A stretch of 64,000 nucleotides of DNA from Paenimyroides baculatum (lineage in GTDB: Bacteria > Bacteroidota > Bacteroidia > Flavobacteriales > Flavobacteriaceae). The translations under genes were made by a program, and so were the position numbers. The stretch is from positions 62,001-126,000 of the forward strand of contig NZ_VWSG01000005.1 of NCBI RefSeq assembly GCF_008629655.1, in the 5' to 3' direction. Position 1 is the first letter of the stretch; every line of letters starts with the position of its first letter. The notes beneath the pieces were generated by a model, which saw only the letters and a program-made list of their open reading frames with translations, was not told where the DNA came from and made no database searches. This document shows positions 53,778-63,223 of this stretch, in pieces.

Positions 53778-54626
53778 ATGAAACATATAAAATCGAAATA
53801 CGAAATACTTCGTCAGAAAATTTACATCGTAATTTACGGATCGGGCACCATTGCAGGAAAAACGTTCGATTTGCTGTTGCTTGCCGTAATTTTGTTGAGT
53901 GTACTTTTAATTATGATGCAAAGTGTGGTGCGGTATGACAAGCTCCATCACGATTTTTTTGTTGTAAGTGAATGGATAATTACCGTATTTTTTACGCTGG
54001 AATATATCTTACGAATCATAAGTAACAAAAAACCGCTGAATTATATTTTCAGTTTTTATGGTTTTGTAGATTTACTGTCGCTTTTACCCATGTATTTAAG
54101 TTTTTTCTTCCCGGGATCAGAAGCTTTGGGTGTTATACGATCTTTACGTTTACTGCGATTATTTGCTATTTTAGATTTAATTCCGGTATTAAATCAATCA
54201 TCGCACATAAAAGAATCATTACGTGCAAGTGCTAACAAAATTGTTGTATTTGTCTATTTTATCTTGGTTATGTCGGTTATTTTAGGTACCATTATGTTTG
54301 TAATAGAAGGTCGCCACAACGGGTTTACCAACATTCCAAATAGTATTTATTGGTGCATTGTAACCATGACAACCGTTGGTTATGGCGATATTGCCCCAAT
54401 TACACCAATTGGCAAAGCAATAGCATCGTTCATTATGATTATGGGGTACGGAATTATCGCCGTACCTACCGGAATTGTTACAGCCGAATTATCAAGAAAT
54501 CGCAGAACTAAAAACGTAAAGAATAATTGCCCGCGCTGTAAAACTTTTATTTACAACGAATTTGCAAATTACTGCTACAATTGTGGCGAAAAATTTATTG
54601 ATGGAGAAGTTAAAATCGACGAATAA
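53778..54626 (+). CDS. Voltage-gated-type potassium channel with C-terminal zinc ribbon
   Basis: A 282-residue six-helix channel: S4-like IRSLRLLRLFAILDL (about 120-134, spaced Arg), pore loop and selectivity filter TTVGYGD (198-204), then S6 GYGIIAVPTGIVTAEL. The C-terminus is a small zinc ribbon with CPRC (251-254) and CYNC (266-269), not typical of bacterial Kv channels, which might sense metal or bind partners. It is the likely K+ leak of the membrane. Its end overlaps miaA by 26 bases. Confidence 0.92.
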   Translation: MKHIKSKYEILRQKIYIVIYGSGTIAGKTFDLLLLAVILLSVLLIMMQSVVRYDKLHHDFFVVSEWIITVFFTLEYILRIISNKKPLNYIFSFYGFVDLLSLLPMYLSFFFPGSEALGVIRSLRLLRLFAILDLIPVLNQSSHIKESLRASANKIVVFVYFILVMSVILGTIMFVIEGRHNGFTNIPNSIYWCIVTMTTVGYGDIAPITPIGKAIASFIMIMGYGIIAVPTGIVTAELSRNRRTKNVKNNCPRCKTFIYNEFANYCYNCGEKFIDGEVKIDE

Positions 54627-55542
54627 TTACCTAATTGTAATCGTAGGACCAACAGCTATTGGAAAAACCGCATTATCAATTCAATTAGCCAAACATTTTA
54701 ATTGCGATATTGTTTCGTGCGATAGTCGACAGTTTTATAAAGAAATGACGATTGGTACCGCAGTTCCATCAACCGATGAATTAAAACAAGCAACGCATCA
54801 TTTTATTCAGAATAAATCGATCACCGAAAACTACAGTGTTGGCGATTACGAAAAAGAGGTTTTACCTTTGTTAGATGAATTGTTTTTAAAAAATAATATT
54901 CAGATTGTTGTTGGCGGATCAGGATTATATGTTGATGCCATTTTAAAAGGATTTGATGATTTTCCGGAAGTTTCGACTGAAATTAAATCCGAAATCGATA
55001 AAAATTACGAAGAGAACGGTTTTGAGTATCTTCAACAAAAATTACAGCAATTAGATCCTTTCTATTTTGATTTTCTGAAGACAACTAATCCGCAAACTTT
55101 GGTAAATCAACAGCGAATGAAGCGTTTTATTGGAGTTTCAATGGCGGCAAATGCTCCATATTCTTCGTTTTTAAATCAAGATAAAAATAAACGTAACTTC
55201 ACTCCTCTCGTTATTGGTTTGGAAGCTCCGCGGGAAGTTATGTACAACAGAATCAATCAACGTGTTGATATAATGATGAATAACGGTTTGTTGCTTGAAG
55301 TTGCTAATTTAAAAGAGCATCAACAATTAAATGCCTTGCAAACAGTTGGTTACCGAGAATTGTTCGATTTTATCGATGGAAAGATTTCTTTAGATGAAGC
55401 TGTTGAGGAAATCAAGAAAAACACTCGCCGATTTGCCAAACGACAGATTACTTGGTTTAAGCGCAATGAAGCTACCGAATGGTTTTCGTATCAAATCCCA
55501 ATAAAAAATATTTTAAGCTACATAAATGAATTTACCCGATAA
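54601..55542 (+). CDS. miaA: tRNA dimethylallyltransferase
   Basis: A 313-residue MiaA with P-loop IVGPTAIGKTALSIQLAKHF (split: GPTAIGKTALS), SCDSRQFYKEMTIGTA, GGSGLYVDAI and LQTVGYRELFDFIDG. It adds the dimethylallyl group to A37 of UNN-reading tRNAs. The frame is open from 54562, but the first 13 residues overlap the zinc ribbon of the preceding gene, so I start at MEKLKSTNNY. Its end overlaps the thioesterase gene by 17 bases. Confidence 0.96.
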   Translation: MEKLKSTNNYLIVIVGPTAIGKTALSIQLAKHFNCDIVSCDSRQFYKEMTIGTAVPSTDELKQATHHFIQNKSITENYSVGDYEKEVLPLLDELFLKNNIQIVVGGSGLYVDAILKGFDDFPEVSTEIKSEIDKNYEENGFEYLQQKLQQLDPFYFDFLKTTNPQTLVNQQRMKRFIGVSMAANAPYSSFLNQDKNKRNFTPLVIGLEAPREVMYNRINQRVDIMMNNGLLLEVANLKEHQQLNALQTVGYRELFDFIDGKISLDEAVEEIKKNTRRFAKRQITWFKRNEATEWFSYQIPIKNILSYINEFTR

Positions 55543-56275
55543 GTTTTCATCAAAATACAAAGGTTCGTGCCAAGTAACAATAGATAAATGCTCTGTAAAT
55601 TCTAAAATTCGCATTACCGATTTATTGAATTTACTACAGGCGGTTGCCGGGAAACATTCAGATTTAGGTGGAATGAGTTATTTTGATATGCAGCAAAAAA
55701 ATCAGGCTTGGGTTCTAAGCAGCATGCGTATCGAAATTGAAAATTTACCGCAATGGCACGAAACTATTGAAATTGAAACTTGGATTGAAACACTTGCGGG
55801 CATAAAAACGATTCGTGATTTTGATGTTTTCTTAAATGATGAAAAAATAATCGGTGGAAACAGTCTTTGGGTAGTTTTAAATACCGAAAAACGCAGACCC
55901 GAAGCTATTGCAATTTCTCACGATCATTTAGAAAAATATCCTGAAAAGAAAGCTACATTAAAAAAATTCAATAAGATTGATTTATCGCAAAACGCAGAAT
56001 TAGTGAGTCATCATAAAGTCGTATTTTCCGATTTAGATGCACTGAATCATGTAAACAACGTGAAGTACATTGAATGGTGTTTAGATTGTTTACCGATTGA
56101 TATTCTTGAGAAAAATCGAATCAATGTAATCGATATTAATTACTTAAAAGAATTAACTTTTAAACAAAAAACTGCGATTTATTCTTCAATTAATGAAAAA
56201 GAAATCTATTTTTATATTAAATTAGACGAAATTGTTTGTTTTGCAATGAAACTTGAATTAACCGATATCTTATGA
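55526..56275 (+). CDS. Acyl-ACP thioesterase
   Basis: A 249-residue FatA/FatB-type protein with two hot-dog domains: LLNLLQAVAGKHSDLGGMSY and AWVLSSMRIEIENLPQW in the first, and SDLDALNHVNNVKYIEWCLD (about 175-194) with the catalytic Asp/Asn/His region in the second. It releases fatty acids from acyl carrier protein. Overlaps miaA (17 bases) and the following lipoprotein gene (four bases), so the genes are in one transcript. Confidence 0.93.
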   Translation: MNLPDKFSSKYKGSCQVTIDKCSVNSKIRITDLLNLLQAVAGKHSDLGGMSYFDMQQKNQAWVLSSMRIEIENLPQWHETIEIETWIETLAGIKTIRDFDVFLNDEKIIGGNSLWVVLNTEKRRPEAIAISHDHLEKYPEKKATLKKFNKIDLSQNAELVSHHKVVFSDLDALNHVNNVKYIEWCLDCLPIDILEKNRINVIDINYLKELTFKQKTAIYSSINEKEIYFYIKLDEIVCFAMKLELTDIL

Positions 56276-56685
56276 AAAAAATACTTTTTTTAGCTTTTAC
56301 GCCTTTACTTTTCTCAAGTTGTACAAACGACTTTTACGATGGTGATACCCGAACAATAATAGAAGGAAAAGTTGTATACAATAATGTTCCTTTAAGTAAT
56401 GCTGAAGTTAATTTTTATCCAGTTTACAACAAACCTAAAAATGGAACAATAACAGAATTATCGTCTAATGAAATAGTTTATGACCAGTATCAAGATGAGC
56501 CTATAAGTATTTCTAAAACAACAACTGATGCATCAGGTAAAATAAGTATTTCTATCCCCAGAAATGAAGACACAAGTGTATATGTTGTAAAAGTAACACG
56601 TGGTAAAAATAGTAAATATTACGGTTACATATCTCACTATAACACAAATAACTATTACATTAATTTAGGCACTTTAAACTATTAA
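56272..56685 (+). CDS. Lipoprotein with carboxypeptidase-regulatory-like fold
   Basis: A 137-residue protein with lipobox LLFSSC (Cys17) and a beta-sandwich-like part (IEGKVVYNNVPLSNAEVNFY, then TTTDASGKISISIPRNEDTS), the pattern of small CarboxypepD_reg-like or PEGA-like domains. Probably on the outer membrane. It is followed two bases later by the 56688 gene and overlaps the thioesterase by four bases. Confidence 0.8.
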   Translation: MKKILFLAFTPLLFSSCTNDFYDGDTRTIIEGKVVYNNVPLSNAEVNFYPVYNKPKNGTITELSSNEIVYDQYQDEPISISKTTTDASGKISISIPRNEDTSVYVVKVTRGKNSKYYGYISHYNTNNYYINLGTLNY

Positions 56686-56687
56686 TT

Positions 56688-57299
56688 ATGAGAAAGATAA
56701 TCATTTTAATGTGCGTATTACTTTCGTTATCAAGTTATTCACAAGATGAAAAAAAATCAAAAGTTGATTTTGTTGATACTTTTCAATTTACTTTTGGATT
56801 TTCAAATTTAGCTCCTAATAAAAGTATGGTGGGCGATGCTCATTCCGAAGCATTTCCATTGATTTCGGCACGTTTAGGAATTTTTAGTTATAGTCGATTT
56901 ACTGCTGGTATTCATGCATCTTTACACAGAATGGAAACTAAAAACAATAACTATTTTGGTTTTTTTCATAGAACAACAGCCTTTACACCTGGGCTTTATT
57001 TAAGTTATTATCAGCCAATAACAACAGAAAGTTTAATTGAACCTTATGTCTCATATGATTATACAAAGTATACATCAACAGGCTATGGTAGCAAAGAATT
57101 AGATTTTGAAAGTGACGGATTAGGTTTAGGTATCGATTATCAGCATAAAATTGGTAGCAGAGCTTATGTAACTTTTGGATTAAAATATTCGTTTAATAAA
57201 ATGAGAACAGAAACACATCCAAATTGGGAAAAATATATAAACAATTACAACTTTATGTCTGCAAAAATTGGTTTTACTTTTTCTAAAAACCGACTTTAA
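56688..57299 (+). CDS. Outer-membrane beta-barrel-like protein
   Basis: A 203-residue protein with a signal peptide (MRKIIILMCVLLSLSSYSQ) and then alternating strands (FVDTFQFTFGFSNLAPN, RFTAGIHASLHRMETK, YVTFGLKYSFNKMRTE, FMSAKIGFTFSKNRL) ending in the C-terminal strand pattern of barrels. Function unknown. Last gene of the miaA run. Confidence 0.82.
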   Translation: MRKIIILMCVLLSLSSYSQDEKKSKVDFVDTFQFTFGFSNLAPNKSMVGDAHSEAFPLISARLGIFSYSRFTAGIHASLHRMETKNNNYFGFFHRTTAFTPGLYLSYYQPITTESLIEPYVSYDYTKYTSTGYGSKELDFESDGLGLGIDYQHKIGSRAYVTFGLKYSFNKMRTETHPNWEKYINNYNFMSAKIGFTFSKNRL

Positions 57300-57375
57300 T
57301 CAAATTTAAACTCCCTTTTTTTGAGATTGAATTTTTATTAACGCATAACTTTTGATATTTTTACAAAAAAAATCC

Positions 57376-58059
57376 ATGTCAGCATCTATCTTAAAACTAC
57401 ATAATGTAACCATTTTTCAAGAAACCGAGCCTATTTTAGCCGATGTTAATATTGATATTCATAAAGGTGAATTCATTTATTTAATTGGAAAAACCGGTTC
57501 AGGTAAAAGTAGTTTAATGAAAACGCTTTACGCCGATTTAGATTTAAAACAAGGCGAAGGTGTTATTGTTGATTATGACTTACGCACTTTGAAACAAAAC
57601 GACATTCCTTTTTTAAGACGTAAATTAGGAATTGTTTTTCAGGATTTTAAGTTACTTCCAGACAGAAATATTTTCGAAAATTTACTATTTGTTTTAAAAG
57701 CAACCGGCTGGACAAACGAAGTTGATATGAATACACGTATCGAAGATGTTTTAGATCGTGTTGGTATGTTACAGCATATTCGTAAAATGCCACATCAAAT
57801 TTCGGGTGGCGAGCAACAACGTGTGGCAATTGCACGTGCTTTGTTAAACGACCCCGAGTTAATTTTAGCCGATGAACCAACAGGAAACCTGGATCCACAA
57901 ACAAGTGTTGAAGTTATGGAGGTTTTACAGCAAATCAATCAAAACGGACGTACAATTTTAATGGCAACACATGATTATGCTTTGTTGTTGAAATATCCTG
58001 CTAAAACGTTGAAATGTGACGAAGGAAAAGTTTTTGAAGTAGTTCAGAAAACGGTTTAA
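57376..58059 (+). CDS. ftsE: FtsE-like ABC transporter ATP-binding protein
   Basis: A 227-residue ABC ATPase with Walker [10 protein letters not shown] (about 31-39), Q-loop [11 protein letters not shown], signature SGGEQQR and Walker [13 protein letters not shown], the sequence style of FtsE; with FtsX it regulates peptidoglycan hydrolysis at the septum. FtsX is not next to it. The open frame begins at 57352 with a hydrophobic start, but [13 protein letters not shown] is the family-like beginning. Confidence 0.9.
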   Translation: MSASILKLHNVTIFQETEPILADVNIDIHKGEFIYLIGKTGSGKSSLMKTLYADLDLKQGEGVIVDYDLRTLKQNDIPFLRRKLGIVFQDFKLLPDRNIFENLLFVLKATGWTNEVDMNTRIEDVLDRVGMLQHIRKMPHQISGGEQQRVAIARALLNDPELILADEPTGNLDPQTSVEVMEVLQQINQNGRTILMATHDYALLLKYPAKTLKCDEGKVFEVVQKTV

Positions 58060-58060
58060 A

Positions 58061-59038
58061 ATGATTCGATTACTTACAAGAGAAGATTTTATCGATGTTT
58101 ATACCAAGCTAAACCAAAGAGGTTTTGGTTTTATTGCATCAAAATTTTCTTTTAAAAAAGAATCAAGAATAAGTAGTGCCTTTAATACTTTCAGATTAGA
58201 AAACACCAATTGGTGGGATATTCCTGCAGTACAAACCCGTTGGAACAAAATGATTTCACGCGATGACAATACTGATTTCAGAGATTACTTAATCAACCAC
58301 CATTTAAAAGATAAAAAAAATTTAAAAGTTCTTTCGTTAGGTTCAGGTACTTGTCAGCATGAAATTTATTATGCAAGCTTCAACAATACTTTCAGTGAAA
58401 TTTTATGTGTCGATCTGGGTTTAAACAACATAGAGAAAGCTCAAAAAATCGCACAAGAAAAGCAATTAAACAATATTCATTTTAAGTGCGAAGATATTTA
58501 CAAAACCACTTTTAAAGAAAATTATTACGATTTAGTAGTTTTTCATGCATCGTTACATCATTTTTCGAATTTAGACCAATTATTCAAAGACAAAATAATT
58601 CCTGCTTTAAAAAATAATGGTTGTTTGTTTATCAACGAATATGTTGGTGCAAACAGGTTTCAGTTTCCAAAGAAGCAAATTCAGACTATCAATAGTGCTT
58701 TAGATATAATTCCCAAAGAACATAAAATTAGAGGAGCTACTAATCTGGTAAAAAACAAATTTTACGGCAACGGATTATTTCGAGTTTACCTTGCAGATCC
58801 TTCAGAAAGTGTTTCGTCAGCAAATATTTTAGACACCGTTTACAAGTATTTTAATGTGGTTGAAGAAAGATCTTTCGGCGGAAATATTTTAATGAGTGTC
58901 TTTAAAGATATCGCTTATCATTTTGTTGATTTAAATGCTGAAAAACAGACTATTTTAAATAAGTTGTTTAAGATTGAAGATGATTATTTAAAAGAAAACA
59001 AACCCGATTTTTTAGTCGGATTTTATCAAAAAAAATAA
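58061..59038 (+). CDS. Class I SAM-dependent methyltransferase
   Basis: A 325-residue protein with Rossmann SAM motif VLSLGSGTCQHEI (about 92-104), CVDLGLNNIEKAQKIAQ and YDLVVFHASLHHFSN. The N-terminal 80 residues carry an extra helical part (ESRISSAFNTFRLENTNWWD). Position one base after the FtsE-like gene and before glycosyltransferase genes suggests it modifies a glycan or lipid precursor; nothing confirms the substrate. Confidence 0.9.
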   Translation: MIRLLTREDFIDVYTKLNQRGFGFIASKFSFKKESRISSAFNTFRLENTNWWDIPAVQTRWNKMISRDDNTDFRDYLINHHLKDKKNLKVLSLGSGTCQHEIYYASFNNTFSEILCVDLGLNNIEKAQKIAQEKQLNNIHFKCEDIYKTTFKENYYDLVVFHASLHHFSNLDQLFKDKIIPALKNNGCLFINEYVGANRFQFPKKQIQTINSALDIIPKEHKIRGATNLVKNKFYGNGLFRVYLADPSESVSSANILDTVYKYFNVVEERSFGGNILMSVFKDIAYHFVDLNAEKQTILNKLFKIEDDYLKENKPDFLVGFYQKK

Positions 59039-59039
59039 A

Positions 59040-59924
59040 ATGCTTTCTATATTAATTCCTACATATAATTACAATGTTTTTCCTCTTGTTAAAGAAGTCA
59101 GAGAACAATGTATTGCTGAAAAATTAAGTTTTGAAATAATTGTTTTAGATGATGCTTCTCAAAATTTTTATACTGAAAACAATGAAATTAATAGTTTAGA
59201 TAACTGTTCGTATTCTGTTTTAAATCAAAATATTGGAAGAAGCAGTATTAGAAATTTATTATCAACAAAAGCATCGTTTGATAATTTACTTTTTTTGGAT
59301 GCTGATGTTCGAATAATCAGTAATCAGTTTATCAAAAACTATGTGAATTTTATTAAAAGTAATTCTAATTACGGTGTTGTTTATGGTGGAATTATTTATC
59401 AGGAAAGTAAACCTAACAACGATCAATTACTGCGTTGGATTTATGGAAACAAACGAGAAGCATTATCTGCCGAAAAGCGAAATGAAAATGTTTATGTTTC
59501 CTTTTTAACGCTTAATTTTTTAATTAAAAAAGAAATTTTCAGGAGTGTTCGTTTTAATGAAGACATTCCAAATTTACGTTACGAAGATTTGTTGTTTTCG
59601 TTCGATTTAATGAAAAATAAAATATCCTTACAACATATAAACAATCAGGTAGTGCATAATGGAATTGAAACCAGCGAAGTGTTTATGCAAAAAACAAATG
59701 ATTCGCTAAAAGGCTTAAAGTTTCTTTTGTCGAAAAACTATCTAACAACCGATTATGCAAAAATAAGCGCTGTATTTAATTTGTTAAATCAAACAAAATT
59801 ATTGTTTTTAATAAAATTTATCTACAAAATGCAAAAAAATAGTTTTGAAAAAAACTTGTTAAGCAGCAAACCTTCCCTATTTATTTATGATATTTACCGT
59901 TTAGGATATTTCAGCCAATTATAA
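59040..59924 (+). CDS. Glycosyltransferase family 2
   Basis: A 294-residue GT2: SILIPTYNYNVFPLVKEVRE, IIVLDDASQNFY, RSSIRNLLSTKASFDNLLFL with LDADVR as the DxD site, and NLRYEDLLFSFDLM as the ED-containing catalytic loop. Probably adds a sugar in the surface-polysaccharide pathway. One base after the methyltransferase and directly before another GT2. Confidence 0.92.
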   Translation: MLSILIPTYNYNVFPLVKEVREQCIAEKLSFEIIVLDDASQNFYTENNEINSLDNCSYSVLNQNIGRSSIRNLLSTKASFDNLLFLDADVRIISNQFIKNYVNFIKSNSNYGVVYGGIIYQESKPNNDQLLRWIYGNKREALSAEKRNENVYVSFLTLNFLIKKEIFRSVRFNEDIPNLRYEDLLFSFDLMKNKISLQHINNQVVHNGIETSEVFMQKTNDSLKGLKFLLSKNYLTTDYAKISAVFNLLNQTKLLFLIKFIYKMQKNSFEKNLLSSKPSLFIYDIYRLGYFSQL

Positions 59925-60866
59925 ATGACACCTTTCTTTTCAGTAATAATCCCGCTTTACAACAAAGAAAAATACATTCAAAATACGTTGAATTGTGTTT
60001 TCAATCAGTCATTCTACAATTTTGAAGTTATCGTTGTTAACGATGGATCAACTGACAGAAGTTTAGAAATTTTAGAGGAATTTAATGACATCAGATTAAA
60101 AATTATCTATCAGAAAAACCAAGGAGTTTCTGTCGCTCGAAATACTGGAATGGAAAATGCTAAAGCTGATTATATTTGTTTTTTAGATGCAGACGACTCT
60201 TGGAAAACAAATCATCTGCAGGCATTTCATGATACAATCACTAAATTTCCCGATGCCAAAATGTATTGTAACAGATACGTTACTCAAATATCAAAAAATA
60301 CCTTTATTAAGAATAATTTTATTGATATTGAAGAAAATTATGAAGGCTATGTAACTGATTTTTTTAAAAGTAGTTTAATAAACAGAGTTGCATTAACATC
60401 GGCAGTTTGCATACATAATGATATTTTTAATGAGATTGGCGGATTTGATAAAACAATTTCAAGTGGTCAAGATTTAGAATATTGGATTAAAATAGCAATT
60501 AAATATAAAACAGCCATAACAAAAAACAACACATTGATTTATAACTTTTTAGACGAAAACATAAGTCTATCGAAAACTCATATAAACAATAAAACCATTC
60601 CAAAATTTAGTCAATTTTTAAGTGAGGAAAAAATAAATAAAAGCTTAAAAAAGTTCTTGGATCTTTACAGAATTGAGTATGCATTAAAATATCATATTGC
60701 AGGAAACAGCGAAAGAACTAAAGAATTGTTACAAAATGTTGCTTCAGAAAACTTAAAGTCTAAAACAAAAATACTCTTTTATTTTCCGTCGATAATTTTA
60801 AGACCATTATTAAACTTAAAACACTATTTAAAAAGTAATGGTATTGATTTTACTGTTTATCATTAA
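59925..60866 (+). CDS. Glycosyltransferase family 2
   Basis: A 313-residue GT2 with SVIIPLYNKEKYIQNTLNCV, VIVVNDGSTDRSLEIL, GVSVARNTGMENAKADYICF and LDADDSW (DxD), then SGQDLEYWIKIAIKY. It starts one base after the previous GT2 stop and its 3' end overlaps the convergent GT4 gene by 17 bases. Confidence 0.93.
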   Translation: MTPFFSVIIPLYNKEKYIQNTLNCVFNQSFYNFEVIVVNDGSTDRSLEILEEFNDIRLKIIYQKNQGVSVARNTGMENAKADYICFLDADDSWKTNHLQAFHDTITKFPDAKMYCNRYVTQISKNTFIKNNFIDIEENYEGYVTDFFKSSLINRVALTSAVCIHNDIFNEIGGFDKTISSGQDLEYWIKIAIKYKTAITKNNTLIYNFLDENISLSKTHINNKTIPKFSQFLSEEKINKSLKKFLDLYRIEYALKYHIAGNSERTKELLQNVASENLKSKTKILFYFPSIILRPLLNLKHYLKSNGIDFTVYH

Positions 60867-61923
60867 TAACTTTTCTCCATTGCTTTTTAATAGCTTCAAT
60901 TTGAAATTTCTCAACAGATTTGTAAGCATTTTTCTGTAGAAATTGATAAAGTTCATCTTTATTAATCAACTCATTCATTCCTTGAATCATTTTATCTTTA
61001 TTTTGATTTTCAATCAACAATCCATTATATCGATTTACAATAATTTCGTTAGGACCCGTTTCGCAATCAAAAGAAATCACAGGCGTTTCCATTAATAATG
61101 ATTCAACTAAAATGGTTGGTAAACCTTCGTATTTGCTTGTTAAAACAGAAAATAAAGCGTTTTTTAAGTAGCTTTCAGGATTTGGTTCAAATCCTTTGAA
61201 ATCTACAAAAGCTGAAATATTTAATTCATCTGCTAAAGATTTCATTTCTTCTAATCGAACGCCATCACCCAAAATAACTAATCGGATTTCTTTTGCTGGA
61301 AGCATACTTTTTGCATAACACTCTAACAACAAATCAACCTGTTTTACATTTTCATAATCCATTCTGGCAATAGATAAAATGTACTTGTCAGATTGCTGTT
61401 CAGATTCTACTTTCTTTTTAAAATCGACAAAATTATAAATGGTTTGTGTATTGAAAAAAGGAAATTGTCTTTTTACTTTTTTTTCAATACCTAACGAAAC
61501 ACAAATAAATAGTCTGTTTTTAAACAAGAATTGATTCAATTTATCAGAACTAAACAAATAACTACTAATATTAGAACTGTGAATGTAATTAAAAACCTTT
61601 TGTTTGCTGTAAATAAGTTTTTGCCAAAGAATTTCGGTTATAAAGTTTAAGCGGTATCTGTGGTCGATTACCAATGTAAAATTATTTCGCTTAATTGATT
61701 TTTTAATATTTAAGTAAGTTTTGATTTTGGATAAAAATCCTAAATGATCAATATTATAATGATGTAATTCTCCTGTGAACGGATAATCAATTTTCGATTC
61801 TAAAACATACAAATGTACATCGTAGCCCATTTCTTCGAACAAAAAAGTACTGTTTGCCACTACCCGCTCCAAACCACCAGACGATAAAGAGTATGTAACC
61901 AATGCTATTTTATTTTTTTTCAA
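60850..61923 (-). CDS. Glycosyltransferase family 4
   Basis: A 357-residue GT-B enzyme: ALVTYSLSSGGLERVVANST, ILSIARMDYENVKQVDLLLE and the C-terminal SKYEGLPTILVESLLMETPV (E-x7-E) with SFDCETGPNEII. Start is TTG at 61923: upstream codons in frame reach a stop with no ATG, and MKKNKIALV-like start fits the family. Reads against its neighbours, overlapping the previous GT2 by 17 bases at the 3' ends. Confidence 0.9.
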   Translation of the reverse strand: MKKNKIALVTYSLSSGGLERVVANSTFLFEEMGYDVHLYVLESKIDYPFTGELHHYNIDHLGFLSKIKTYLNIKKSIKRNNFTLVIDHRYRLNFITEILWQKLIYSKQKVFNYIHSSNISSYLFSSDKLNQFLFKNRLFICVSLGIEKKVKRQFPFFNTQTIYNFVDFKKKVESEQQSDKYILSIARMDYENVKQVDLLLECYAKSMLPAKEIRLVILGDGVRLEEMKSLADELNISAFVDFKGFEPNPESYLKNALFSVLTSKYEGLPTILVESLLMETPVISFDCETGPNEIIVNRYNGLLIENQNKDKMIQGMNELINKDELYQFLQKNAYKSVEKFQIEAIKKQWRKVINDKQ

Positions 61924-61931
61924 TATATTTG
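61924..61931 (+). promoter_or_regulatory. -7 promoter box of the 61947 GT2 gene
   Basis: TATATTTG, a perfect TAnnTTTG match, directly next to the start codon of the divergent GT4 gene and 15 bases before the ATG at 61947. Confidence 0.6.
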
Positions 61932-61946
61932 CTGTAAATTAAAAAA

Positions 61947-62831
61947 ATGTCTTTACCTGTTGTTTCTGTAATTTGTATTTGTTTTAACCACGAAGATTTT
62001 GTGCAACAAGCTATAAATTCGGTATTAAATCAAACCTATAAAAATATAGAATTAATCGTTATTAACAATGGAAGTTCAGACAATTCTCATGATGTTATTA
62101 CAAAAATAGCAAATAAAAATCCATCGATAAAATATATCCAGTTTACCGAACTTGTTAGTTCTACAAAAGCTTTTAATTATGGATTTAAACAATGTAAAGG
62201 AACTTATTTAATTGATCTTTCTGCAGATGATATTTTGCTGGAAAATTGTATTGAAAAACAGGTGAATTTCTTTACAAAGCAGACTGATAATGTAGGATTG
62301 ATTTTTGGAAATGCTTTCAATATTAACGAATATGGCATGCGAACAAAACCGTATTTTGAAGTTGATAAACAAAATAAAGTAACCGATTTATTATTGCACA
62401 AAACCAATTATTTAAGATTACTTTCAGGCGGAATAATAATGTGCTCAGTTGCTTCTATGATTACACGAAATCATTTTGAATTGTTGAAAGGATACAACGA
62501 AGAATTATTTTTTGAAGACTTAGATTACTGGTTGCGACTTTCAAGATTGTATGAAATTAAATTTCTTGACGATTTTTTGGTCGAAAAAAGGTTTTTAGAG
62601 AACTCATTGGGAAATCAGTTTCATAAAAACGATGAGTTTTCAAGAAAAATAAATAAATCAATTCGACAAATTTATAGCGAATCAATCTTAAGAAATAGAT
62701 CAAACATAGAAAACCAAGCATTACTTAAAAGGATTCATTACAGCATGCAACAATGTTTAAAAAATAAACAGTGGGTAGAGTTTCTTAAATTTTCTTTAGT
62801 TGAATTAAAATGTAGAATTCGATTATTTTAG
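61947..62831 (+). CDS. Glycosyltransferase family 2
   Basis: A 294-residue GT2: VSVICICFNHEDFVQQAINS, LIVINNGSSDNSHDV, YLIDLSADDIL (DxD-like) and LFFEDLDYWLRLSRLYEIKF. A single plus gene between two minus genes; its 3' end overlaps the convergent cupin gene by nine bases. Confidence 0.92.
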   Translation: MSLPVVSVICICFNHEDFVQQAINSVLNQTYKNIELIVINNGSSDNSHDVITKIANKNPSIKYIQFTELVSSTKAFNYGFKQCKGTYLIDLSADDILLENCIEKQVNFFTKQTDNVGLIFGNAFNINEYGMRTKPYFEVDKQNKVTDLLLHKTNYLRLLSGGIIMCSVASMITRNHFELLKGYNEELFFEDLDYWLRLSRLYEIKFLDDFLVEKRFLENSLGNQFHKNDEFSRKINKSIRQIYSESILRNRSNIENQALLKRIHYSMQQCLKNKQWVEFLKFSLVELKCRIRLF

Positions 62832-63212
62832 ATAATTCTTGAAATCATTAAAATCACGTATGTAATCACTTTCATCAAATTCATCAGAAGAAACTACCAA
62901 ACAAACCGATCCTGATGAAAAATTTCGCAACTCTCGCCAAGTGTTAATAGGAACATACAGACCTTCATTGGGTTTAAACAGATGATATACTTTTTCTTCG
63001 GTTAAATTATGTAAAACCACTTCAAAACTACCTGAAACAGCAATTATAAATTCCTGCTGATTTTTATGTGCATGTCCGCCACGTTCTGCTCCGCTTGGTA
63101 CATCGTACAAAAAATAAACACGGTTAATTTTAAAAGGAATGGTATTTCCTTGAATTACAGATAAATTTCCTCGAGGATCTTCAATTTTTGGTAGTGTAAT
63201 TATTTTGCTCAT
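62823..63212 (-). CDS. FdtA/QdtA-type sugar ketoisomerase cupin
   Basis: A 129-residue cupin of the WxcM/FdtA family: ITLPKIEDPRGNLSVIQG, RVYFLYDVPSGAERGGHAHK (His-containing site), NQQEFIIAVSGSFEVVLHN and YVPINTWRELRNFS. FdtA/QdtA convert TDP-4-keto-6-deoxyglucose to the 3-keto form for amino sugars such as Fuc3NAc or Qui3NAc. This suggests such a sugar in the polysaccharide; the aminotransferase and acyltransferase would be beyond the window. Confidence 0.93.
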   Translation of the reverse strand: MSKIITLPKIEDPRGNLSVIQGNTIPFKINRVYFLYDVPSGAERGGHAHKNQQEFIIAVSGSFEVVLHNLTEEKVYHLFKPNEGLYVPINTWRELRNFSSGSVCLVVSSDEFDESDYIRDFNDFKNYLK

Positions 63213-63223
63213 ACTATTTTTGG

